Assembly (NCBI GenBank): GCA_015056565.1
Contig: SVGB01000001.1
Location: forward strand, 267,442 to 331,441
Length of the DNA stretch: 64,000 bases
Source: Butyrivibrio sp.
GTDB taxonomy: Bacteria > Bacillota > Clostridia > Lachnospirales > Lachnospiraceae
Direction of reading: 5' to 3'
Shown: positions 35,043 through 43,672 of the stretch, piece by piece
How the letters are laid out: each line of letters starts with the position of its first letter
How positions within the stretch are numbered: position 1 is the first letter of the stretch
Program-made: the position numbers and the translations under genes
The notes under the pieces: model-generated
The model's database searches: none
What the model was told of the DNA's origin: nothing
Seen by the model: the letters and a program-made list of their open reading frames with translations, nothing else

Positions 35043-37142
35043 TTATTTTGCAAGAACCATCATGATCTCGTTGCTGCGGGCGATGAATTTGCTCATTGCC
35101 TCGCCTTCAAGAGGTGCATTCTGGATGCGGGCAAGATCGTAGAGCTGCTCTGCGATCATCTTGGAGTTGTCTCCATCCTTATGCTCCATAATGTACTCAA
35201 CAAGAGGATGATTTGCATTAAGGATAAGAGTCTGACCTTCGTTGCCAAAGTCTCCCATGCTCATTCCGTTCATGGCATACATCTTCATCATCTCTGCCAT
35301 ACGTCTTGATTCCTCAGATACTGTAAGCATTGAAGCAACCTTCTTGTCTTTGAGCTTCTCAAGCTTAACAGTGAGCTTGTCATTCTTAAGAGTCTTCTTT
35401 ATCATCTCAGCAAGATCTTTGCCCTTTTCTTCAAGCTCTGCAGCTGCCTTCTTGGAAGTCCTGCTCTTAAATGTATCTGTCAGGTCAGCATCGATCCTTG
35501 CAAAGCGAATGCCTTCATTCTTGCGCTCAAGCTGCTCCATGAAAGGTACATCGATGTTGTGGTTCATGATGAAAGCTTCCATCTTCTGTGCCTTGAACAT
35601 CTTGATGTACTGGCTCTGCTGCTGTTCGTCTGTTACGTAGTAGATAGTGCGAGGTTCCTTGTCCTTGGCATCATCTGCCTTAGCTGCATCGCCTTCAGTT
35701 TTCTGGTTCGCTGACTTATTGTCACCATCAACAACCTCAGCCTCTACCTTATTGCCATTCTCATCTACAGCATCAGCCTTCTTGGCTTCCTCTTCAGCTT
35801 CCTTGTTGATCTGAAGTGCCTCAGGAGTTGTGAGGTACTTACCATCAAGGTTCTTAAAGAGGATGAAGTCTGTCATCTTCTCGCAGAACTTGTCATCTCT
35901 AAGGCAACCATACTTGATGAATGGGCTGATATCATCCCAGTACTTGTCGTAGCTTTCCTTATCTGTCTTGCAAAGACCTGCAAGCTTCTCTGCAACCTTC
36001 TTGCTGATGTACTCAGAGATCTTCTTAACAAAGCCGTCGTTCTGAAGGGCTGATCTTGAAACGTTAAGAGGAAGATCAGGACAATCAATTACACCCTTAA
36101 GGAGCATCAGATACTCAGGGATAACTTCCTTGATGTTATCTGCAATAAACACCTGGTTGTTGTAGAGCTTGATGGTTCCCTCAATAGATTCAAATTCCAT
36201 GTTGATCTTAGGGAAGTACAGGATACCCTTTAAGTTGAAAGGATAATCCATGTTGAGGTGGATCCAGAAAAGTGGCTCCTTGTAATCTCTGAAGACCTTT
36301 CTGTAAAACTCCTTGTACTCCTCATCTGTGCAGTCCTTAGGAGTCTTAGCCCAAAGAGGATGAATGTCGTTAAGAAGCTGAGGACGTCTCTTGATCTTGT
36401 ACTGAAGCTCTGGCTCCTTGTCCTCGCCCTCTTTCTTCTCAGGCTTAACTTCCTCGATCACTGTATCCGAATCAAGCTTCTCGCTTGCCTTGATAGTCTC
36501 TGTGCCCTCTTCGTTCTCTCTTGAAAGATAGATCTCGTAAGGCATGAATGAGCAGTACTTCTCAATAACTTCTCTTGCTTTGTACTCGTTGCAGAACTCA
36601 AGGCAATCCTCAGAAAGGTGAAGAGTTACAGTTGTACCAACCTCTGTCTTGGTGCCGTCCTCCATCTCAAAGTCTGAGCCGCCATCGCAGGTCCAGTGAA
36701 CTGCTGTGCCGCCCTTATATGAAAGGGTATCGATATCAACTGAATCAGATACCATGAATGTTGAGTAGAAACCAAGTCCGAAATGACCGATGATCTGGTC
36801 TGCGTTAGCCTTGTCCTTGTACTTGTTAAGGAAGTCTGTAGCACCAGAAAAAGCTACCTGGTTAATGTACTCCTCAACCTCCTCTGCTGTCATACCAATA
36901 CCGTTATCAGTGATCTTGATGGTCTTGTCCTTGTCGTTCAAAACAACATCCACACGTGGCTTATAACCGTCTGGAAGCTGGTACTCGCCCATCATGTCCA
37001 TCTTCTTTAATTTGGTAATAGCATCGCAGGCATTAGAAATTACTTCTCTGTAAAAAATATCATGGTCCGAATAGAGCCATTTCTTGATGATCGGAAACAT
37101 GTTCTCGCTGTTGATTGAAAGATTACCCTTTTTTGAAGCCAT
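35043..37142 (-). CDS. htpG: Molecular chaperone HtpG (Hsp90)
   Basis: A 699-aa Hsp90. The GHKL ATP site is complete: EVISNACDAITKL, IKITDNGIGM and IGHFGLGFYSTFM. The middle domain has PLNVSRSALQND with the catalytic Arg. An acidic, Ala/Lys/Asp-rich segment at residues about 450-493 is not part of the usual bacterial HtpG and looks like a flexible insertion near the middle/C-terminal region, together with a charged linker (KPEKKEGEDKEPE) after the N domain. I use ATG 37142, eight bases after GGAG; a GTG at 37151 has no site. A perfect CIRCE operator upstream means HrcA heat-shock control. Confidence 0.96.
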   Translation of the reverse strand: MASKKGNLSINSENMFPIIKKWLYSDHDIFYREVISNACDAITKLKKMDMMGEYQLPDGYKPRVDVVLNDKDKTIKITDNGIGMTAEEVEEYINQVAFSGATDFLNKYKDKANADQIIGHFGLGFYSTFMVSDSVDIDTLSYKGGTAVHWTCDGGSDFEMEDGTKTEVGTTVTLHLSEDCLEFCNEYKAREVIEKYCSFMPYEIYLSRENEEGTETIKASEKLDSDTVIEEVKPEKKEGEDKEPELQYKIKRRPQLLNDIHPLWAKTPKDCTDEEYKEFYRKVFRDYKEPLFWIHLNMDYPFNLKGILYFPKINMEFESIEGTIKLYNNQVFIADNIKEVIPEYLMLLKGVIDCPDLPLNVSRSALQNDGFVKKISEYISKKVAEKLAGLCKTDKESYDKYWDDISPFIKYGCLRDDKFCEKMTDFILFKNLDGKYLTTPEALQINKEAEEEAKKADAVDENGNKVEAEVVDGDNKSANQKTEGDAAKADDAKDKEPRTIYYVTDEQQQSQYIKMFKAQKMEAFIMNHNIDVPFMEQLERKNEGIRFARIDADLTDTFKSRTSKKAAAELEEKGKDLAEMIKKTLKNDKLTVKLEKLKDKKVASMLTVSEESRRMAEMMKMYAMNGMSMGDFGNEGQTLILNANHPLVEYIMEHKDGDNSKMIAEQLYDLARIQNAPLEGEAMSKFIARSNEIMMVLAK

Positions 37143-37196
37143 AGTTCTCACTCCTTTTTAAAACATATAGTTAGGCTATCCTTAAGCCCAAAAATA

Positions 37197-37225
37197 AGTT
37201 TAAGTCCCCTCATTCCAAAAGTCAA
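37197..37225 (-). promoter_or_regulatory. Sigma-A promoter of htpG
   Basis: Minus strand: -35 TTGACT (37220-37225), 17 bases, -10 TAAACT (37197-37202), about 55 bases before the ATG. The CIRCE element ends seven bases upstream of the -35. Confidence 0.6.
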
Positions 37226-37232
37226 CAAAAAT

Positions 37233-37259
37233 TTAGCACTCACCACAACAGAGTGCTAA
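37233..37259. promoter_or_regulatory. CIRCE operator (HrcA binding site)
   Basis: TTAGCACTC (37233-37241), nine bases, GAGTGCTAA (37251-37259). This is a perfect match to the CIRCE inverted repeat bound by the heat-shock repressor HrcA. It lies upstream of htpG, only one base from the palindrome at 37261. Confidence 0.95.
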
Positions 37260-37260
37260 C

Positions 37261-37332
37261 AACAAGACACGGGGACGGTTCTACTGTCTTATTGCGCGCA
37301 ATAAGACAGTAGAACCGTCCCCGTGTCTTGTT
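37261..37332. repeat. Perfect 72-bp palindrome (REP-like, CGGGGACGG family)
   Basis: Each 36-base arm reads AACAAGACACGGGGACGGTT and onward to a TTGCGCGCAA centre with no loop. Both arms match at every position. It abuts the stop codon of the diguanylate cyclase gene on one side and CIRCE on the other. The copy at 63929 is the same apart from one paired change near the centre and different end bases. Confidence 0.92.
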
Positions 37333-39294
37333 TTATCGTACGTCGCCGCCTTTTAGCCAGCGCTTGTTTTCGTACATGGCTTCGTCGGCCCGTTCAAATA
37401 CGTCGTTGACGTTAGAGTCAGTGTCCTTGTTGTAATCGGCAGTTCCTATGGCAATGACAGGTCCCTTGCCGCTCTTTTGGTTGTTCAGGACTGTCTGTTT
37501 AAGGTCAGCTATAAGTTTTCTGCGGTTAATGTAGTCGTCGCTCCTTAGGAAGATGACAAATTCATCGCCGCCGATACGAAATACCGGACTGTGGACAAAG
37601 GTGTCGCAAAGGAGCTTGGCTGAAGCCTTGATATATTCATCTCCTGCCTTATGTCCCTGTGTGTCGTTGACCTTTTTAAGGTCATTGATATCGCAGACTG
37701 CAAAGCTAAATGGAAGATAATCAAGTCCTCCTTCAATGTTACCCTGGATTGACTTTTCAAGCTCAGCAAAAGCTGTCTTGTTCTTGGTTCCTGTAAGTTC
37801 GTCTCTTCTTGCAAGCTCCTTCTCGGTCTGAAGCTCCTTAAGGTGCTCCTTTTCTTTCTCAACTTCCTTTTCAATATTCTCGACACATATAATGATATGC
37901 TCACCGTCACTGGTATTTCTGGCGATAAGTCTCATGTGTTCAACCTTGTCATCTACGATGAGCCTGTATTCAAGCACAATTCTCTTCATGCCCTCAAGAG
38001 AAGACAAAAGTCTGTCTTTGTCCAGAGAATCAAGCATATATTCCCTGTCCTGAGGATGAACGATCATCATGATATTGTTCAGGGTCTCTGTAAAGAAATC
38101 TTCTCCGGATCTTGCAACCTGAAGGTCTCCGTAGAGTTTATCTGCAGTAAAGCCATAATAATTCCCGGTCTTTACCTCAACATAGTAGATAGCATCGTAG
38201 TTGGAGGCCAGTGTCTCAGCAATCCTGGTAAAAGTGATCTGACTCTTGCTCTTATCTATTTCCTGGGTCTGAGCTGTCATAGTATCTTCTACATCAATGT
38301 CTCCCAGCACAAAATGCTTCTTGTCATCAGAGAGCCTTACAACAAAGTCCAGGTTTTTGAGCATCTTGTTCTTAAAATACATGCTCTCAGCAAAAGTTCT
38401 GTCGTCGGGGTGCGCATATTTTCTGGCATTGGCCCGGGTCTCAGTATAGAAATCCACTCCCTCATACGGAACGTTCATTGTATCGTAGCGATCACTGGTA
38501 GATACCTCAATATATCTTCCTGATTCAATATCGATGTAATAAATAGCCTCATAATCCTTTGCAAGGCCAGTTGCTATCTGAGTATATCTCTCTTTTTCCT
38601 TCTGGGTAGTTGCTTTAAACTCACTTAAAGCTCTTTTCTCGTCTTCCTCAATAAACACGTGAACAAGGCAGTTTGTCAAAAAACAGCCAAATGTATAGAA
38701 GGGAACATATGCAGTAAACATCTGAAGGGATACAAAGACTGCCATCACAAGGCCAGACATACAGATTGCTCTGTAATGCACAACATCGCTGTCTGTAGCT
38801 CTTTTTAAGGCAACAAAAGAGCGAAAAGAAATTGCAACAAACATCAAAAACTGTATACCTAAAAGGAAAAATCTCCCCCAATAGGTGGTATAAGTCATAT
38901 CTTTTTCAAGAGCAAAAACCACGGGTCTAAAAAGGTTAAAGAAAAGACTACAGATAACAAAGGCGCAGATGCCCCATCCCAGCCCTAAAAGTATCCTGGA
39001 TCTGGGACCGTTTTTCCCAAGATAAGCCACTACAAACCTGGTCCAGAATAAAACAGATACCGCCATGGCAGCAAAATAAACCATGGTATCAAAATAGGCA
39101 AGATGCCATACTTTAAGATCAAGAAGGAACACCCAAAGAAGATCCCCAACGTAAAAAAACATCAGGGAAATAAGGAACTGTGTGTACTTATAATAAGCTC
39201 CCTCTTTTGGCAAATTCCTGCGATTTTTTACAATATCATGATTGATGATAAGATGATGGATTGCTGCAAGGATGCTGGCACTGGCATAGTACAT
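37333..39294 (-). CDS. Membrane diguanylate cyclase with PAS-like repeats (GGDEF)
   Basis: A 653-aa c-di-GMP synthase. Residues 1-215 hold about seven membrane helices. Two similar sensor segments follow, each with the pattern of AKDYEAIYYIDIESGRYIEV and SNYDAIYYVEVKTGNYYGFT, so the PAS-like domain is duplicated (about residues 235-345 and 355-465). A coiled linker leads to the GGDEF domain, whose active loop RIGGDEFVIFL is intact. The I-site RxxD is not obvious. The ATG overlaps the stop of the response-regulator gene (TAATG), so cyclase, two-component system and sugar importer form one operon. Confidence 0.92.
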   Translation of the reverse strand: MYYASASILAAIHHLIINHDIVKNRRNLPKEGAYYKYTQFLISLMFFYVGDLLWVFLLDLKVWHLAYFDTMVYFAAMAVSVLFWTRFVVAYLGKNGPRSRILLGLGWGICAFVICSLFFNLFRPVVFALEKDMTYTTYWGRFFLLGIQFLMFVAISFRSFVALKRATDSDVVHYRAICMSGLVMAVFVSLQMFTAYVPFYTFGCFLTNCLVHVFIEEDEKRALSEFKATTQKEKERYTQIATGLAKDYEAIYYIDIESGRYIEVSTSDRYDTMNVPYEGVDFYTETRANARKYAHPDDRTFAESMYFKNKMLKNLDFVVRLSDDKKHFVLGDIDVEDTMTAQTQEIDKSKSQITFTRIAETLASNYDAIYYVEVKTGNYYGFTADKLYGDLQVARSGEDFFTETLNNIMMIVHPQDREYMLDSLDKDRLLSSLEGMKRIVLEYRLIVDDKVEHMRLIARNTSDGEHIIICVENIEKEVEKEKEHLKELQTEKELARRDELTGTKNKTAFAELEKSIQGNIEGGLDYLPFSFAVCDINDLKKVNDTQGHKAGDEYIKASAKLLCDTFVHSPVFRIGGDEFVIFLRSDDYINRRKLIADLKQTVLNNQKSGKGPVIAIGTADYNKDTDSNVNDVFERADEAMYENKRWLKGGDVR

Positions 39295-40049
39295 TATTGC
39301 TGCCCTCCCGCCATATAGTCTGAGTAGCTCACCCCGGCATATTTTTTAAAGCATCTGCTAAAGTAGTTTGGGTCAGGAATTCCCACTTCAGATGCTGTGC
39401 AATACATCTTGGTACCTTTTTTCGCAAGCTGCTGGGCTTTTTTCATGCGAAGGTCATTTAAATATTCAACAAACTTGATGCCTGTGTCCTGTTTGAATTT
39501 TCTGGATAAATAGCTTGGAGAAAAGCCAAACTCCTGGGCAACATATGCAAGGTTAAGTTTTGAGTCAGTAAAATTGTCATCAAGGAATTTCTTGATGCTG
39601 TCTGTGGAACCAGCTTCTGAGGAATTGTCAGCCTTAGCCTCCAGCTCTTCCCAGTAGTCAGGAGCATCCTTAAGCTTAACAACAACTCTTTTAAGGACCT
39701 TGGTGATCTCATCCCTGACCATAGGCTTTAGCATATAGTCAAACACAGGCATGCTCACGCATTTTCTGGCATATTCGAACTTATCAATTGCAGTCATGAT
39801 GATGATCACAAGGTTTGGATATCTGCTTGTGGCAATTTCCGTAAACTCAATACCGTCCATGAAGGGCATGGAAATATCTACAAAAGCGATGTCAGGCTTA
39901 AGATCATCGATTATGTTTATGGCCTCAACGCCGCTGGCTGCCTCACCAACAACTTCCATCCCCAGCTCATCCCACTTGATAGCAACTCTCATGAGCTTGC
40001 GGGCAGATTCTTCATCATCTATTATCATAACCCTAAACGGTCTGTTCAT
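39294..40049 (-). CDS. YesN-type response regulator (receiver plus AraC helix-turn-helix)
   Basis: A 251-aa regulator. The receiver has the acidic pair Asp11/Asp12, phosphoacceptor Asp58 in AFVDISMPFMDG and the conserved Lys in YMLKPM. A linker leads to an AraC-type DNA-binding domain with two helix-turn-helix units, visible in LAYVAQEFGFSPSYLSRKFK and in VGIPDPNYFSRCFKKYAGVS. Its start overlaps the end of the YesM-type kinase by 17 bases. The pair should respond to an extracellular sugar and activate the ABC operon. Confidence 0.94.
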   Translation of the reverse strand: MNRPFRVMIIDDEESARKLMRVAIKWDELGMEVVGEAASGVEAINIIDDLKPDIAFVDISMPFMDGIEFTEIATSRYPNLVIIIMTAIDKFEYARKCVSMPVFDYMLKPMVRDEITKVLKRVVVKLKDAPDYWEELEAKADNSSEAGSTDSIKKFLDDNFTDSKLNLAYVAQEFGFSPSYLSRKFKQDTGIKFVEYLNDLRMKKAQQLAKKGTKMYCTASEVGIPDPNYFSRCFKKYAGVSYSDYMAGGQQ

Positions 40050-41814
40050 CAGTTGTTAAAGCTCCTCTTTGATCTATTCCAGGAATAATGATCTCTATTT
40101 CAGTAAATTCCCCTACTTCACTTCGTATCCTTACGGCATCCTGGTAGCCGGTGTATATCCTGATCCTCTCGATGGTTCCCCATAGGCCAAAGCTCTCATC
40201 AGCCTCAGCCGGGCGATCTTTCTTTTCAAAAGAAAGGATCTTGTCAATCTGCTCCTGTCTCATGCCGACACCGGTATCTCTGACTATAATATGCAGGTCA
40301 GTTTCTGATCTGAAACTCTTGATGCTGATAAGTCCCTTTTCGCCCTTGAGCCTTATGCCATGGTAAATACTGTTTTCAACAAGAGGCTGAAGTATCAGTT
40401 TGGGAACAATACAATTTTCCGTATCCGGTGTAACGTCATATTCATCGTCTATTATATCGCCATATCGAAGTTTTTGCAGAGATAAATAGTCTTTTACAAT
40501 CTTAACTTCTCTGGAGAGCGGGATATCTCTTCCGCCTTTACTTAAGAAGTTTCTGTAAAAAGAGCCCATGGTTTCCAGCGCTTCGTGGACATTATCCGCA
40601 CCTGCATCCAGCGCCAGAAATCCTATGGTTTCAATTGAATTATACAAAAAGTGAGGCTTTATCTGTTCCTGCAAAACCCTCATTTCAGCTTTTTGCAAAG
40701 TTTTTTCATTTTCCATGAGTCTTTCAATAAGCTCATTAACATGGTCGATCATGTTATTGTAGTCGTTCTCAAGAAGCTCAAGCTCACTACTTGATACCTC
40801 AACATCGATCTTATCAAGCTGTCCCAAAGCCCTGTTCTTTTCCATGGCTGAAGACAGTTCAAAAACCGGATCAGTAATATGCCTTCTGATAACACCACCT
40901 GAGTAAACGGCCAGTATCACAAGGATTGCCAGCAGGAAAAGAAGTACATATATAACCCTGAAGGGAATACCCTCTTTTCCAAAGTTTGATACCCTGATGA
41001 TCACTATGGGCGTGTTGCTGACCTGGCAGCCTGACACCAGAACACCTCTGCCGTCTACTACCTTGGTTTTATGGACAATCTCTTTTGACAAAAAGCTCTC
41101 ATTGAAATACTCTGCATAGTTCTGATTGCCTGCAAGGAACGTGCCATCATCCCCCATTATACAGATGTCGTTGTAGCGAAGCCCAAAGAGCATGTTGTCA
41201 AAGATGACCGGCTTGATGTTCATGAGCATGATCCCGCTTCTCTCCTGGGAATCTATGTCATAGATAGCTCTTCCAATGGTTATGACCTGTCTGCCGCCGG
41301 CCTTTCTTGCTATGCCATTTGAGTTTAAGGACACTACAGCTGCGCCCTTTCCATTATAAATATCCGATCTCCACTCCATATCTCCGATGGCATCCGAGTC
41401 GTAGGTGTAGGTAAATCTGTTGGTACCAAGCATTATCATATCTTCACGCATGACAATAACGGTGTCCACACCCTCTGTTACATTGAGGATGTCCATGATT
41501 CCGTATCTGGCATCGTTGATCATACTGATGTCCACGTTATTTACATCAGCTCTCAGAAACGAAACAAGACGACTCTCCGTCATGATAAGTCTTGAGAGTT
41601 CCTTGAAATTGTCTATGTCTGTGCTGACATTGCTTGAAAGCGTCCTTAAGATGCTCTCAGACTCTCGCACAGCGTAGTCCCTTCTCTCCCTCTGAGTCAG
41701 GATGTACATGGCTATCAGGAAAGAAATCGTGACCATGAGGACAATACCAAGTATTACTCTCTGAAGTCTTAATGATAGAGAAATCGTCTTTTTGTTTTTC
41801 GTAAATTTATTCAT
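40033..41814 (-). CDS. YesM-type sensor histidine kinase
   Basis: A 593-aa sensor kinase. A helix near residues 20-40, an extracellular sensor of about 250 residues, a second helix (VLLFLLAILVILAVYSGGVI), then HAMP. The His_kinase box has the phosphoacceptor His388 in EQIKPHFLYNSIETI. The ATPase carries N box LVENSIYHGIR and G box VRDTGVGM. It lies 31 bases downstream of the second permease gene. Family knowledge links such pairs to carbohydrate sensing, which fits the operon. Confidence 0.94.
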   Translation of the reverse strand: MNKFTKNKKTISLSLRLQRVILGIVLMVTISFLIAMYILTQRERRDYAVRESESILRTLSSNVSTDIDNFKELSRLIMTESRLVSFLRADVNNVDISMINDARYGIMDILNVTEGVDTVIVMREDMIMLGTNRFTYTYDSDAIGDMEWRSDIYNGKGAAVVSLNSNGIARKAGGRQVITIGRAIYDIDSQERSGIMLMNIKPVIFDNMLFGLRYNDICIMGDDGTFLAGNQNYAEYFNESFLSKEIVHKTKVVDGRGVLVSGCQVSNTPIVIIRVSNFGKEGIPFRVIYVLLFLLAILVILAVYSGGVIRRHITDPVFELSSAMEKNRALGQLDKIDVEVSSSELELLENDYNNMIDHVNELIERLMENEKTLQKAEMRVLQEQIKPHFLYNSIETIGFLALDAGADNVHEALETMGSFYRNFLSKGGRDIPLSREVKIVKDYLSLQKLRYGDIIDDEYDVTPDTENCIVPKLILQPLVENSIYHGIRLKGEKGLISIKSFRSETDLHIIVRDTGVGMRQEQIDKILSFEKKDRPAEADESFGLWGTIERIRIYTGYQDAVRIRSEVGEFTEIEIIIPGIDQRGALTTDEQTV

Positions 41815-41845
41815 AGGATAAAGATATCACTTTTTCCGAGGGGTT

Positions 41846-42706
41846 TCACCCCTTTACAGCTCCTGCAATGAAACTTTCCTGTATCCTTCTGCTAAGGAAA
41901 ATGTAGAAGATCAGGGTTGGGAATGTGGCAATTACAAGGGCTGCTCCTATCGGGCCCCAGTCAGTGGTATAAGCTCCGGAGAGAGCTTTGATACCAACTG
42001 GAAGAGTTCTGTGTGCAGAGTCTGAAATAAAGACGTTAGCAAACATGAACTCATTCCAGCACTGGAGATATGAGTAGACACCAACCGTTGACACAGCAGG
42101 CTTCATCAAAGGGAGGATTATTCTGAAGAAGGTTCCTGTAAGTGAACATCCATCGATCCTGGCAGCCTCATCCAGAGCATATGGTATCTCAACCATGAAA
42201 CCTGTGCAGATCAGGATTGACATGGAAAGAGCAAATGCTGAATAAGGAACAATAAGTGTTGAGTACTTATTGAGCCAGTGAAGTTTTGAAAGTACTACAT
42301 AAACCGGAACAATCGAAGCCTGAATCGGTATGGTGAGTCCCAGCATAAAGAATGCGTTGGTCAGCTTGGACAGTTTCCACCTGATCCTTGTTATAGCGTA
42401 GGTTGCCATCATAGCGGCGAAAAGAGATATGCCGATAGCAAGTGTTGTTACTAAAAGGCTGTTTACAAAGTAAAGCCCCATGTTACCAGTGCCCATGGCA
42501 CGTGAGTAGTTGGACCAGAGCCAGTCTTTAGGAAGACCTATGATGTTTGCTCCGAAAATCTCTTCGTTGGACTTAAGCGAAAACGTAAACATGAAGTAGA
42601 TAGGGAAGAGATTGACCAGGGCCCAAAATGCCAAAAAGATATACATCAGTACTTTGGCAGCCGGATTTGTTTTTTTGATTGAATCTATAGTATTAGTGTT
42701 CCCCAT
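41846..42706 (-). CDS. Sugar ABC transporter permease (MalG type)
   Basis: A 286-aa CUT1 permease with six helices and the EAA loop DEAARIDGCSLTGTFFRIIL. The C-terminus (RRIQESFIAGAVKG) is typical. Its ATG overlaps the stop of the other permease gene (TAATG). No ATPase gene is in the operon, so a shared MsmK-like ATPase is expected. Confidence 0.93.
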   Translation of the reverse strand: MGNTNTIDSIKKTNPAAKVLMYIFLAFWALVNLFPIYFMFTFSLKSNEEIFGANIIGLPKDWLWSNYSRAMGTGNMGLYFVNSLLVTTLAIGISLFAAMMATYAITRIRWKLSKLTNAFFMLGLTIPIQASIVPVYVVLSKLHWLNKYSTLIVPYSAFALSMSILICTGFMVEIPYALDEAARIDGCSLTGTFFRIILPLMKPAVSTVGVYSYLQCWNEFMFANVFISDSAHRTLPVGIKALSGAYTTDWGPIGAALVIATFPTLIFYIFLSRRIQESFIAGAVKG

Positions 42707-43596
42707 TATTCATCCTTCTCCCTAAATATCGCTGTAATAGCAAGTGCAAATGCAAAGCAGAGCAAAATAAGCATTACAGAAATCGTACTTCCCATTCCGT
42801 ATCTGTTCCTAAGGAACAGCATGTTTTCAAGAAGTGTACTAGGTACTTCCGTAGTCTGGAAAGGACCACCTTCTGTCAGGATCCTTACAAGGTCGTATGT
42901 CTTTAAGGAACCTGTTACTGCAAAGATAACGCTTACCCTGATGATAGGCTTGATGATAGGAATGACAATGTATTTATCGATCTGCCATGGAGAAGCGCCA
43001 TCAAGCATTGCTGCCTCTCTTAGATCTGTTGATACGCCCTTTACTCCGGCATACATAAGGAGCATGTGATATCCAATATACTGCCAGATTGTAGGAACCA
43101 GAATGGCTCCCAGAGCTGTCTTTACATCACCAACCCATACGTGTTTCCAGCTTCCAAGATTGACTGCGTCAAGGAATCTGTTGAGTACACCGTAGTCAGG
43201 GTTGTATATTTTAAGCCATAATTGACCAATAACCACAGTTGAAATAAGAACTGGCATAAAGAAAACTGATAAGAAAAATCTCTCTTTCTTAGGACGTCTT
43301 CCAAGAAGAAGAGCCAGGAAAAGAGAAAATGGCAACTGAACAAATACTGAAAAGAAAGCCAGTATCATTGAGTTCTTAAGAGCTGTCATGAACTTAATCG
43401 AGCCATTGGTGAAAAGCTCTATATAGTTGTCAAAACCTATGAATGTACCTTCTGAAAATCCATTCCAGTCAAAGGTACTTCTGTAAAGTGAAACCGCAAT
43501 AGGTGCGATCAGAATGCTGACAAAGAGCAGAAGTCCTGGGAGCAGAAATAAGAATATCGTAATCCCCTTTTGAATTTGAGCAGTTTTTTTATTCAT
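42706..43596 (-). CDS. Sugar ABC transporter permease (MalF type)
   Basis: A 296-aa partner permease, six helices from about residue 10 (GITIFLFLLPGLLLFVSILI), with the EAA loop REAAMLDGASPWQIDKYIVI. I choose ATG 43596 with GGAAGG upstream over an earlier ATG-less extension. A terminator hairpin directly upstream separates it from the binding-protein gene. Confidence 0.92.
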   Translation of the reverse strand: MNKKTAQIQKGITIFLFLLPGLLLFVSILIAPIAVSLYRSTFDWNGFSEGTFIGFDNYIELFTNGSIKFMTALKNSMILAFFSVFVQLPFSLFLALLLGRRPKKERFFLSVFFMPVLISTVVIGQLWLKIYNPDYGVLNRFLDAVNLGSWKHVWVGDVKTALGAILVPTIWQYIGYHMLLMYAGVKGVSTDLREAAMLDGASPWQIDKYIVIPIIKPIIRVSVIFAVTGSLKTYDLVRILTEGGPFQTTEVPSTLLENMLFLRNRYGMGSTISVMLILLCFAFALAITAIFREKDE

Positions 43597-43610
43597 ACCG
43601 TAACCTTCCA

Positions 43611-43659
43611 AAAAAATCGGTCCTTTCTGTATTCCCAAAGAAACGCAGGAAGGACCGAT
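43611..43659 (-). terminator. Intercistronic terminator/attenuator between binding protein and permeases
   Basis: ATCGGTCCTTTCTG (43616-43629) pairs with CAGGAAGGACCGAT (43646-43659) with one mismatch. On the minus strand a run of T follows (43611-43616), only about 15 bases before the permease ATG. The same layout occurs in the other sugar operon at 24373. Confidence 0.85.
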
Positions 43660-43672
43660 GTGTAGTTAAAAA

